Of a DNA stretch of 64,000 nucleotides, positions 1 through 7,262 are shown piece by piece. The notes beneath the pieces are model-generated. The model searched no databases and had not been told where the DNA came from. It saw only the letters and a list, made by a program, of their open reading frames with translations. Source of the DNA: Pelosinus fermentans JBW45. GTDB lineage: Bacteria > Bacillota > Negativicutes > DSM-13327. The translations under genes and the position numbers were made by a program. The stretch spans positions 528,501 through 592,500 of the forward strand of contig NZ_CP010978.1 in NCBI RefSeq assembly GCF_000271665.2. Direction: 5' to 3'. Positions within the stretch are counted from its first letter, which is position 1; every line of letters begins with the position of its first letter.

Positions 1-1
1 A

Positions 2-1831
2 GGAAACCAAGTTGGTGAATTTTTTGGTTCCCGTATTGCAGAGATTTCCTTAATGGCTAATTCTCCTACGATGGTGGAGGGAGATCGCCAAGCTATCATT
101 AGTTATTTAAAAACGGAAGAACAGCGTGAACAAAAGAAATATATTCGATTCTTTTTCACAGATCAAACAGGGAATGTATTTTATACAGACGGATCAAGTG
201 CGAATATTGCTCAACGGGATTATTTTAAAAAGGTTATGGCAACGGGACAAGCGTTTGCCCCTGATCCTGTAATATCGAGGGTAGACGGAAAGCCGATTAT
301 AACAGTGGTTGCCCCTATTAAAAAAGGCAGTGCAGTAGTGGGGATTCTAGGCGGATCGGTCCCATTAGAGAATGCAGCCAGTGATGTGGTAAAGATTAAG
401 ATAGGAGAGACAGGGCGCGCTTTCATTATAAAAAATGATGGTGTGGTGATTGTCCATCCTGAGGCGGAAAAAATAATGAAAGCAAATTTACTGACAGATG
501 AAGAGAGTGATGTCAGTTTGAAAAATGCTGCTGGCAAGATGGTGAAAGGAGAAAGCGGCATTACCCACTATAGCGATAAAAAGATTGATAATTACATTGC
601 TTACGCCCCGGTTAGCGGAACGGATTGGAGTATTGGTGTAAGTGTTCCTGTTGCGGAGGTGATGGGGAAGCTGCAAAAATTTATGTTTTCTGCAGGGATT
701 AGTTTTGTTATTATATTGTTGATATCCATCAGTATTGTTTTCTTTTTCGCTGGGTATTTGGCCAAGCCGATTCAAACATTAAGTGCTTTGGCTAATCGTA
801 TTGCCAAAGGTGATTTAACAATGGAAGGATTAGAGATTCATTCGAAAGATGAAATTGGGACCTTGGCAAAGGCTTTTGAGCTAATGGTTAAAAATCTGCG
901 TGATCTCTTAAGAAAAATTGCGCAGACGGCAGAACAGTTGGCGGCATCTTCCCAGGAGTTGACGGCTAATTCGGAACAATCCGCTCAGTCTTCAGGCCAG
1001 GTAGCATCATTGATTGTTGAAGTGGCAGCGGCAGCAGAAGGGCAAAAGTCATCTACCAGTGAAATGTTAAAAACAATGGAATTTATGGATGGTGGAATAC
1101 AAAAGGTGGTTGAGAAAAATAGCTTTATGACAGGTGTTACCGAAAAAACTGCAAGCTCTGCCTCGGAGGGCGATAAGGTTGTAAAAGAGGCCATCCAGCA
1201 AATGCAGAGCATTGAAGATACAGTAGCAGATTCGGCCCTTGTTGTAGAAGTGCTAGGAGAGCGCTCAAAGGAAATCGGCAATATTGTTGGTGTAATTTCA
1301 ACGCTTGCGGGACAAACTAATCTTTTAGCTCTAAATGCTGCGATTGAGGCTGCCAGAGCTGGTGAACAAGGTCGAGGTTTCGCGGTAGTAGCTGATGAAG
1401 TACGAAAATTAGCTGAGCAATCTCATCATGCTGCAGAGCAAATCGCTGAATTAATTAAGGAAATTCAAGTAGAAATTGATAAAGCAGTCGCAGCAATGAA
1501 GAAAGGGACAGAAGAGGCTGCATTGGGTACAACTGTAATTCATCATGCCAAAGAAAGATTTGGGGAAATTACCCATTTGGTAAATGAAGTAGCAACGCAA
1601 GTAAGAGATATTGAAAGTGAAATCCAAGGTATGGCCAAGAGCAGTGAAAAAATTGTGTATGCAGTGCGTGATGTGGATACGGACAGTAGGCGTACAGCTG
1701 TACAAACACAGGAAATTTCTGCGAGTATAGAGGAGCAGTCAGCTGCATCAGAAGAACTGGCTGCTTCCAGCAAGAGCTTAGCAATCATGGCAGAAGAATT
1801 GCAAGAGGCTGTACATAAATTTACATTCTGA
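2..1831 (+). CDS. Methyl-accepting chemotaxis protein, 5'-truncated by the window edge
   Basis: The reading frame is open from base 2, so the true start and first membrane helix lie upstream; the ATG at 53 is only an internal methionine. The visible part begins in an extracellular Cache-type sensor domain (residues about 1-210 counted from the ATG at 53, with the [11 protein letters not shown] and VVAPI segments). A membrane helix follows (about 216-240), then a HAMP linker (about 240-292) and a long helical signalling domain. The conserved hairpin tip is clear: [18 protein letters not shown], then [18 protein letters not shown]. It should control a CheA kinase from the cytoplasmic membrane in response to an unknown small ligand. 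No chemotaxis genes are adjacent. Confidence 0.93.
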   Translation, partial: GNQVGEFFGSRIAEISLMANSPTMVEGDRQAIISYLKTEEQREQKKYIRFFFTDQTGNVFYTDGSSANIAQRDYFKKVMATGQAFAPDPVISRVDGKPIITVVAPIKKGSAVVGILGGSVPLENAASDVVKIKIGETGRAFIIKNDGVVIVHPEAEKIMKANLLTDEESDVSLKNAAGKMVKGESGITHYSDKKIDNYIAYAPVSGTDWSIGVSVPVAEVMGKLQKFMFSAGISFVIILLISISIVFFFAGYLAKPIQTLSALANRIAKGDLTMEGLEIHSKDEIGTLAKAFELMVKNLRDLLRKIAQTAEQLAASSQELTANSEQSAQSSGQVASLIVEVAAAAEGQKSSTSEMLKTMEFMDGGIQKVVEKNSFMTGVTEKTASSASEGDKVVKEAIQQMQSIEDTVADSALVVEVLGERSKEIGNIVGVISTLAGQTNLLALNAAIEAARAGEQGRGFAVVADEVRKLAEQSHHAAEQIAELIKEIQVEIDKAVAAMKKGTEEAALGTTVIHHAKERFGEITHLVNEVATQVRDIESEIQGMAKSSEKIVYAVRDVDTDSRRTAVQTQEISASIEEQSAASEELAASSKSLAIMAEELQEAVHKFTF

Positions 1832-1904
1832 TGGTTGTTATAGGTAATTAGTATTTTTGCAAGATAGATGGTTAGAAATAGATTAGGGTTACTAGGAGGA
1901 TAGT

Positions 1905-3320
1905 ATGGTTCATGAAGGCCACGATGACTTAAATGATCTTAAACATGTGTTTGCGTCTTCCGAATATGCTGAAAAATGGTATATTCAAATCTTAAATTCT
2001 ATTAATAATGGTATTTTAGTAACGGATGATCAGCTGATTGTTCGGTACGTTAATGCGCAATACACTCGTATTACAAGTATTAAAGAAAAAGACATACTCG
2101 GGCAGCCTCTTAAAAAGGTCCGTCCAGGCGCTAAGCTTCCCCAAGTCATTGCAACGGGAGAGGCCCTTGTTGGAGTGTATAGGCGTGAAGGAGATACAGA
2201 ATATGTTGTAGATATGGCTCCGATTATTGTTGAAGGAGCAATTATTGGTGGCGTGTCAGTTGTAAAGGATATTACGGAAGTTCGAAGATTGTCAGAAGAA
2301 ATAAAGACATTTGCCAAAAAGACGGGTCGTTTAAAAACCCTGGTAGATCGTATTTATAAAGCCAAGTATACATTTGATGATATCATAGGCAGCAGTAGTC
2401 CCATTCAGGAAGCTGTACGGGTGGCAAAAAGGGCAGCTCAAGGCAATGCCGATATCTTAATTACAGGAAAAAGCGGCACCGGCAAAGAGCTCTTTGCCCA
2501 AGCCATACACAACTCCAGCAATCGTGAATTTGGCCCTTTTGTTGCTTTAAATTGTGCTGCAATTGCTCCTTCTTTAATTGAAAGCGAGTTGTTCGGTTAT
2601 GAAGAAGGAGCTTTTACGGGAGCAAAAAAAGGTGGCAGGGTTGGCTTATTCGAAATTGCAAGTGGCGGAACGATTTTCTTAGATGAGATTGCAGAGCTGA
2701 ATCTGGAAGTTCAGGCAAAATTATTACGTGTATTGCAGGAGCGGTCTATACGGCGTGTTGGTGAAACCAGTGAGGTTTCCGTTGATATTCGGGTGATGGC
2801 TGCTACCAATAAAGATTTATATCAGATGGTGCAAGACGGCAAATTCCGTGCCGATGTTTACTATCGCCTGAATGTGTTAAATGTACATTTGCCGCCGCTT
2901 GCAGAAAGAGGGCAGGATATTATTTTATTAGCCAATCAATTCTTCCAATTTTATTTTCAGAAGATTGGCAGGACCTTTGAGGTGGATAAGCAGATCCTAA
3001 AAGCATTATTGCACTATTCATGGTCTGGCAATGTACGGGAACTGCGTAACGTGATTGAATACGCTGTCAATATGTGTGAGGATAATATAATCACGACTCT
3101 TCATCTGCCTAAATGGTTTAAAGTGGATGATGAAGCAAGAAATTCGATCCATTCCTTGTCCCAGATGGTCCAGGAATTTGAAAGAAGAACGATACAAAAT
3201 GCCATTGCCCATTATGGAACGAGTGTAGAGGCGAAACAACGGATTGCCAAGGAGTTGGGGATTTCTGTTGCTACCCTTTACAATAAAATCAAAGTAGAAC
3301 CGATATCTGATGACAAATAA
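1905..3320 (+). CDS. PAS-AAA+-Fis sigma-54-dependent transcriptional activator
   Basis: This 471-residue enhancer-binding protein has a PAS sensor domain (about 20-135), a central AAA+ domain (about 160-400) and a C-terminal Fis-type helix-turn-helix (about 430-466). The Walker A motif GKSGTGKE is near residue 187, and GAFTGA, the loop that contacts sigma-54, is near 235. The arginine-finger region and GNVRELRN are present. The ATG at 1905 follows AGGAGG with normal spacing. Its direct downstream neighbour is a CoA-transferase/thiolase operon with a sigma-54 promoter, so it is very probably the local activator, in the manner of AtoC or BkdR. The PAS domain rather than a receiver domain suggests it senses a small molecule directly. 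The ligand is unknown. Confidence 0.95.
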   Translation: MVHEGHDDLNDLKHVFASSEYAEKWYIQILNSINNGILVTDDQLIVRYVNAQYTRITSIKEKDILGQPLKKVRPGAKLPQVIATGEALVGVYRREGDTEYVVDMAPIIVEGAIIGGVSVVKDITEVRRLSEEIKTFAKKTGRLKTLVDRIYKAKYTFDDIIGSSSPIQEAVRVAKRAAQGNADILITGKSGTGKELFAQAIHNSSNREFGPFVALNCAAIAPSLIESELFGYEEGAFTGAKKGGRVGLFEIASGGTIFLDEIAELNLEVQAKLLRVLQERSIRRVGETSEVSVDIRVMAATNKDLYQMVQDGKFRADVYYRLNVLNVHLPPLAERGQDIILLANQFFQFYFQKIGRTFEVDKQILKALLHYSWSGNVRELRNVIEYAVNMCEDNIITTLHLPKWFKVDDEARNSIHSLSQMVQEFERRTIQNAIAHYGTSVEAKQRIAKELGISVATLYNKIKVEPISDDK

Positions 3321-3321
3321 G

Positions 3322-3369
3322 TTTCTAATTATTAAGAAAATCAGAAGAAAATTTCTTGATAATTAGAAA
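3322..3369. promoter_or_regulatory. Paired TTTCT-N8-AGAAA dyads, candidate activator binding sites
   Basis: Two 18-bp dyads (3322-3339 and 3352-3369) each read TTTCT-N8-AGAAA. They are 30 bp apart centre to centre, about three helical turns, so they would lie on the same DNA face. Together they also form one long inverted repeat with a single mismatch. They sit about 200-240 bp upstream of the sigma-54 promoter at 3566, which suits enhancer sites for the adjacent activator. No T-run follows, and a better terminator lies at 3520, so a terminator role is less likely. Binding is inferred. Confidence 0.55.
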
Positions 3370-3519
3370 GGTTCTAAAGGTGTTTTTGCCAGAGGTATTG
3401 GCTGTAGAAATGCAGCGATTGCGATTTATTTAGCCCCTGGATAAGAGCGACTAACATTCAGGTGGAGTTAAAACTCCATTGTCGATCAAGTCTTCTTTAT
3501 AAAAAAATAGAAATAAGTG
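3370..3519. other. Unassigned intergenic stretch between the dyads and the terminator
   Basis: I recognise no gene here. The only structure is a short perfect palindrome at 3463-3478 (TGGAGTT-AA-AACTCCA). A short open frame ending in a stop near 3440 is too brief to call. It may be spacer DNA that lets the enhancer loop to the promoter, or a relic. Confidence 0.4.
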
Positions 3520-3552
3520 AAGGAGCCATTTCTTATGGCTCCTTTATTTATT
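3520..3552 (+). terminator. Rho-independent terminator after the sigma-54 activator gene
   Basis: AAGGAGCCAT and ATGGCTCCTT form a 10-bp stem with a 5-nt loop, followed by TATTTATTT. It separates the regulator transcript from the CoA-transferase operon, which then needs its own promoter. Confidence 0.85.
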
Positions 3553-3565
3553 TGGCATAGAGGGC

Positions 3566-3582
3566 TTGGCATGATTTTTGCA
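3566..3582 (+). promoter_or_regulatory. Sigma-54 (-24/-12) promoter of the CoA-transferase/thiolase operon
   Basis: TTGGCATG-ATTT-TTGCA matches the family consensus TTGGCACG-N4-TTGCW with one change. The invariant GG (3568-3569) and GC (3580-3581) are separated by exactly 10 bp. The predicted start point is near 3593, about 50 nt before the ATG at 3645. With the sigma-54 activator immediately upstream, this is strong contextual support. Confidence 0.88.
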
Positions 3583-3644
3583 ATTAGATTTAGCTACAAG
3601 AAGTGATGGGATGAACTGCTTTTTAGTTAAAGGAGGAGCACGGG

Positions 3645-4304
3645 ATGAGTAAGGTTATAAGTCAAGAAGAACTAGTTTCCCTTTTTGAAGATAAGGCGAC
3701 AATCATGATGGGTGGATTTATGGGGGTTGGAGCACCGACATCCTTAGTCCGCATATTAGTAGAGCAAGGCGTGAAAGATCTTACGCTGATTACCAGTGAT
3801 ACAGCTACACCTGATACAGGTGTAGGACCACTAATTGTAAACCGGCAGGTGAAAAAGATTATTGCCTCGCATATTGGGACAAATCCGGAAACTGGCAGGC
3901 AGATGATTGCTGGCGAGACCGTAGTTGAGCTTGTACCCCAGGGGACTCTTGCGGAAAGAATTCGAGCGGGTGGTGCTGGTCTAGGAGGAATTTTGACTCC
4001 TACAGGGTTAGGGACAGTGGTGGAGGAAGGCAAAGAAAAATTGCTGGTCAATGGTAAAGAGTATCTCTTGGAATTGCCTTTAAGAGCCGATATCGCTTTG
4101 TTGAAAGCATATAAGGCTGATAAAGCTGGCAATTTGATATATCGTCAGTCGGCGCGGAATTTTAATCCGATTATGGCTTTAGCTGCAGACTTGGTGATTG
4201 TGGAAGTGGAAGAAGTGGTTGAAGTGGGAGAGCTTAAGCCGGATGAAGTAATGACTCCAGGGATTCTTGTTGATAAAGTTGTCTGCTGCGGGAGGATTTC
4301 GTAA
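3645..4304 (+). CDS. atoD: Acetate/butyrate-type CoA-transferase, alpha subunit
   Basis: This 219-residue protein has the length and sequence of the alpha subunit of class I CoA-transferases. It keeps the N-terminal [15 protein letters not shown] glycine-rich segment and the GAGLGG and [12 protein letters not shown] stretches. With the beta subunit it would move CoA between short-chain acyl-CoA and acetate or acetoacetate in the cytoplasm. The start follows AAAGGAGGAGC. Its stop overlaps the next start (TAATG at 4302-4306), indicating translational coupling. Regulation by sigma-54 is indicated by the upstream promoter. The exact acyl substrate cannot be read from sequence. Confidence 0.93.
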   Translation: MSKVISQEELVSLFEDKATIMMGGFMGVGAPTSLVRILVEQGVKDLTLITSDTATPDTGVGPLIVNRQVKKIIASHIGTNPETGRQMIAGETVVELVPQGTLAERIRAGGAGLGGILTPTGLGTVVEEGKEKLLVNGKEYLLELPLRADIALLKAYKADKAGNLIYRQSARNFNPIMALAADLVIVEVEEVVEVGELKPDEVMTPGILVDKVVCCGRIS

Positions 4305-4987
4305 TGAAAACATACAGTGCAAAAGAATTAATCGCTTGTAGAGTGGCTGGAGAAATGCGAGATGGGGATGTAGTAAATTTGGGAATTGGTTTACCTACAC
4401 TCGTTTCTAATTATTTACCAGAAGGCATCAACATAACCTTGCAGTCAGAAAATGGTTTTGTCGGACTGGCTCCTGTTGGCAGTGAGGTCGATCCTGATTT
4501 AGTGAACGCTGGCGGGAAACCGGCAGGCATTTTTCCAGGAGGAGCTACTTTTGATAGCTTCATGTCTTTTGCCTTGATTCGGGGTGGTCATGTAGATGTG
4601 ACTGTGCTCGGTGGATTGCAGGTTGATCAGAATGGTAATTTGGCAAATTGGATGATCCCTGGGAAAATGGTGCCAGGCATGGGCGGTGCTATGGATTTAG
4701 TAGCTGGAGCGAAGAAAGTAATTGTTGCCATGGAGCATACAGCAAAAGATGGGGCAGCAAAAATCCTTGAAAAATGTAGCCTTCCTTTAACAGGTAAAGG
4801 GGTTGTATCTTTAATTGTTACAGAGCTTGCTGTAATTAAAGTAACATCGGAAGGATTGCAGCTAGAGGAGATCTCACCTTATACAACCGTGGAAGAGGTG
4901 GTTGCCAAAACAGAGGCAAAACTTATCATTCCCGATCATGTTGGGGCGATGAAGGGCTTAGAGCAATTAGAGCAATTAGAGAAATAA
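4304..4987 (+). CDS. atoA: Acetate/butyrate-type CoA-transferase, beta subunit
   Basis: This 227-residue subunit carries the class I CoA-transferase catalytic signature SENG, with Glu49 as the expected residue that forms the acyl-glutamyl and CoA-thioester intermediates. Other family features are GIGLPTLVSNYLPEG near the start and GGHVDVTVLGGLQVD in the middle. It overlaps the alpha subunit gene by one base. The C-terminus ends in a short repeated LEQLEQLEK run, slightly longer than the usual 216-220 residues. With the thiolase downstream, the pair could feed acetoacetyl-CoA to acetyl-CoA conversion or the reverse. Confidence 0.93.
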   Translation: MKTYSAKELIACRVAGEMRDGDVVNLGIGLPTLVSNYLPEGINITLQSENGFVGLAPVGSEVDPDLVNAGGKPAGIFPGGATFDSFMSFALIRGGHVDVTVLGGLQVDQNGNLANWMIPGKMVPGMGGAMDLVAGAKKVIVAMEHTAKDGAAKILEKCSLPLTGKGVVSLIVTELAVIKVTSEGLQLEEISPYTTVEEVVAKTEAKLIIPDHVGAMKGLEQLEQLEK

Positions 4988-5065
4988 GTATAAGAACAGG
5001 ATTCCTTTATGAAATAAATCGTAATACGGGTTTATATAGAAAAATTACAAAAGGTGGTTGGTAAA

Positions 5066-6247
5066 ATGAAAGAAGTTGTAATTGTGAGCGCAGTTCGTAC
5101 TGCAATTGGTGCTTATAATGGCAGTCTTGCGAATGTTTCTGCTGTAGAACTGGGAGCATTGGTCATTAAGGAAGCGATTAAAAGAGCTAACATCGATCCA
5201 TCACAAGTAAGTGAAGTCATTATGGGCAATGTGCTGCAGGCTGGATTAGGGCAAAATCCTGCTCGTCAAGCTGCTCTTAAAGCAGGGTTGCCGATTCAGG
5301 TTCCTGCCTTGAGCATTAATAAGGTATGCGGTTCTGGTTTAGAAGCTGTGAATTTGGCAGCTCGGACTATTTTAGCTGGCGATGGGGATGTGGTAGTAGC
5401 CGGTGGTATGGAAAGCATGAGCAATGCTCCTTATTTACTGGAAAAAGCACGGCGCGGTTATCGGATGGGGCATAGTGAATTAATTGATTCCATGATTAAG
5501 GATGGTCTATGGTGTGCCACAAATGATTATCATATGGGTATTACTGCAGAAAATGTAGCACAGCAATATGAAATCACTCGCCAGTTGCAGGATGAGTTAG
5601 CAGCCAGCAGCCAGGAAAAGGCACTAGATGCCATTCTGAAAGGTCGTTTCGAAGATGAAATCGTCCCTGTAGTGATTCCCCAGAAAAAAGGCGACCCTAT
5701 TGTTTTTGCTACCGATGAACATCCCAAAAAAGGAACTACCGTTGAGAAATTAGCAGCATTACGTACTGCTTTTAAGAAAGATGGCACTGTAACAGCGGGA
5801 AATGCTTCTGGTCTGAATGATGGAGCTGCTGCATTGGTTGTGATGTCCTTGGATAAAGCGAAGGAACTAGGTCTTACACCAATAGCTCGTTTTGTTTCTT
5901 CTGGCTCTGCTGGCGTTGACCCCAGTATTATGGGGATCGGACCAGTGCCTGCGACGCAAAAGGCACTGGTTAAAGCGGGACTGACAGTAGCAGACTTGGA
6001 TTTAATTGAGGCGAATGAAGCCTTTGCCGCTCAATTTCTAGCAGTGGGTAAGGAATTAGGTTTCGATCAGAGCAAGGTAAATGTAAATGGGGGGGCTATT
6101 GCTCTTGGACATCCAGTGGGTGCGAGTGGTGCCAGAATTTTAGTGACACTGTTATATGCCATGAAACAAAGAGATGCGAAAGTGGGCTTGGCAACACTAT
6201 GCATTGGCGGGGGCCAAGGCGTAGCAACAATCGTCGAAAACATGTAA
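5066..6247 (+). CDS. atoB: Acetyl-CoA C-acetyltransferase (thiolase)
   Basis: This 393-residue biosynthetic/degradative thiolase interconverts two acetyl-CoA and acetoacetyl-CoA. Acylated cysteine is Cys88 in [11 protein letters not shown]. The histidine is in [11 protein letters not shown], and the second cysteine is in LCIGGGQG near the C-terminus, so all catalytic residues are present. A GTG at 5054 would also open the frame, but it lies inside the ribosome site AAGGTGG (5051-5057). The ATG at 5066, 8 nt after that site, gives the usual [15 protein letters not shown] start. It is the last gene of the sigma-54 operon, 78 nt after the beta subunit. Together the three genes resemble acetoacetate or butyrate catabolism loci. 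Confidence 0.95.
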   Translation: MKEVVIVSAVRTAIGAYNGSLANVSAVELGALVIKEAIKRANIDPSQVSEVIMGNVLQAGLGQNPARQAALKAGLPIQVPALSINKVCGSGLEAVNLAARTILAGDGDVVVAGGMESMSNAPYLLEKARRGYRMGHSELIDSMIKDGLWCATNDYHMGITAENVAQQYEITRQLQDELAASSQEKALDAILKGRFEDEIVPVVIPQKKGDPIVFATDEHPKKGTTVEKLAALRTAFKKDGTVTAGNASGLNDGAAALVVMSLDKAKELGLTPIARFVSSGSAGVDPSIMGIGPVPATQKALVKAGLTVADLDLIEANEAFAAQFLAVGKELGFDQSKVNVNGGAIALGHPVGASGARILVTLLYAMKQRDAKVGLATLCIGGGQGVATIVENM

Positions 6248-6249
6248 TA

Positions 6250-6295
6250 TACGAGTGGCTGCCATATTTCCAATGCAGCCACTCGTTCTTTTTTT
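6250..6295 (+). terminator. Terminator of the CoA-transferase/thiolase operon
   Basis: ACGAGTGGCTGC and GCAGCCACTCGT form a 12-bp perfect stem, followed by TCTTTTTTT. Confidence 0.92.
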
Positions 6296-6343
6296 AGTGG
6301 TAGCCTAATATCCTAATATAAGGGGGTTAAGAACGGTTTCTGC

Positions 6344-6383
6344 TCATTCTTTGCCTGTTCACAGCTGCATATAGAGTTGTTTT
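6344..6383 (+). promoter_or_regulatory. Element shared with the region upstream of the flavoprotein gene at 45993
   Basis: This stretch matches 45921-45958 at all but about four positions and a 2-nt gap. The common core is CTTTGCCTGTT, then GCTG and ATATAG, then TTGTTTT. Both copies lie upstream of, and point toward, a gene on the plus strand. It may be a regulator binding site or a small dispersed repeat. Confidence 0.5.
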
Positions 6384-6448
6384 CCGAGAGAGCGCTATAT
6401 TCTTTAGAAGGACTTTAGTGTATAATGGTGAATAAATACTATAGTGCC

Positions 6449-6485
6449 ATATACAAGAGTGGTTATTTTGATAACACTTGTATAT
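6449..6485. promoter_or_regulatory. Imperfect dyad upstream of the VOC gene, candidate operator
   Basis: Outer arms ATATACAAG (6449-6457) and CTTGTATAT (6477-6485) are perfect inverted repeats, with further partial pairing inside. A TATAAT at 6421-6426 lies just upstream without a good -35. This placement would suit a repressor site near the start of transcription. Confidence 0.4.
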
Positions 6486-6540
6486 TGGCTTAATATAAGG
6501 ACAAAATATGGAATGTCTATAGTGAGAGGAGAGATTTTTT

Positions 6541-6954
6541 ATGCAAATAAAACGTGTTGATTCAACTATTAATACAAATAAACTGCAAGAGTCGAAGGAA
6601 TTCTATATGAAGCATTTTGACTTTCAATTAGTATATGAAAGTGACTGGTACATAGAATTAATTGCACGGGACTTGCCGACAAATGGTATTAGCTTTACAT
6701 TACCCCAAAGAGAAGAAGGCGAGTTCTTTAATGGAAAGGGTTTAATTATTTCCTTCCAGGTGGATGATGTAGATGCTGAATATAAGCGGTTAAAAGAAGA
6801 AGGCGTTATTATATATCAAGAGATGCAGGATAAGCATTGGGGTGAAAGAAGCTTTGTAGTGAATGATCCAAATGGTATTCATCTATACATTTATACACCA
6901 ATTTCCCCAACGCCCGAATACCAAAAGATTTATGATTCTTTTAAAAATGATTAA
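6541..6954 (+). CDS. VOC-fold (glyoxalase/bleomycin-resistance family) protein
   Basis: This 137-residue protein is a single vicinal-oxygen-chelate module: a beta-alpha-beta-beta-beta start (SKEFYMKHFDFQLVYESDWYIEL), a middle IISFQVDDVDAEYKRLKEEG segment and the family end WGERSFVVNDPNGIHLYIY. Members bind a metal and act as isomerases, dioxygenases or drug-binding proteins; this sequence does not settle which. The start follows AGGAGAG. It is a monocistronic gene between two strong terminators. Its promoter region shares an element with the thioredoxin-reductase-like gene at 45993, hinting at a redox or stress link. Confidence 0.85.
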   Translation: MQIKRVDSTINTNKLQESKEFYMKHFDFQLVYESDWYIELIARDLPTNGISFTLPQREEGEFFNGKGLIISFQVDDVDAEYKRLKEEGVIIYQEMQDKHWGERSFVVNDPNGIHLYIYTPISPTPEYQKIYDSFKND

Positions 6955-6967
6955 GAATTGAAAAAAA

Positions 6968-6999
6968 AGCAGCCACTTTTGAAAAGTGGCTGCTTTTTT
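6968..6999 (+). terminator. Terminator after the VOC gene
   Basis: GCAGCCACTTTT and AAAAGTGGCTGC pair perfectly around a 2-nt loop, with an A-run before and a T-run after. It could work in both directions. Confidence 0.92.
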
Positions 7000-7018
7000 A
7001 ATCAGAATTTATAAATAA

Positions 7019-7040
7019 CCCCTTCGCGTCTTTGTGGTTC
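7019..7040. repeat. Fragment of the dispersed AACCACAAAG hairpin repeat
   Basis: Only a right-arm-like piece is present (TCGCGTCTTTGTGGTTC, matching right arms at 10030 and 34895). It is the most decayed member of the repeat family in this window. Confidence 0.6.
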
Positions 7041-7150
7041 GATTTTTTTGTTTAAAGTATATCAATTTTTTCTATTTCGTAATCACTATAATAGGTTCGA
7101 ATGAATGATTAGAAAAATTTAACAAACAAGTATAGGAAAACCAAGAAAAA

Positions 7151-7157
7151 TGTCGAA
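7151..7157 (+). promoter_or_regulatory. Possible Spo0A box (TGTCGAA) upstream of the GGDEF/HD-GYP gene
   Basis: TGTCGAA is the core of the Spo0A consensus TGNCGAA. It lies about 110 bp before the start codon. A 7-bp match alone is weak, but a similar and longer match precedes the other GGDEF gene at 51433. Confidence 0.3.
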
Positions 7158-7262
7158 GATTATGTAATAATAATTCTTTTATTTCAAAAATTCCCTAAAT
7201 TTCCAGGTATTGATGTTTTTTTTATATCAATAGATGAAGATGCTGAATCAGGAGTGATTATG

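Noticed and set aside
3322-3369. Large inverted repeat as the activator gene's terminator
   Set aside because: No T-run follows, the stem is AT-rich, and a better terminator lies at 3520. Activator sites explain the two-dyad symmetry better.
5054-5065. GTG 5054 as the thiolase start
   Set aside because: The codon lies inside the AAGGTGG ribosome site; ATG 5066 matches the family start.
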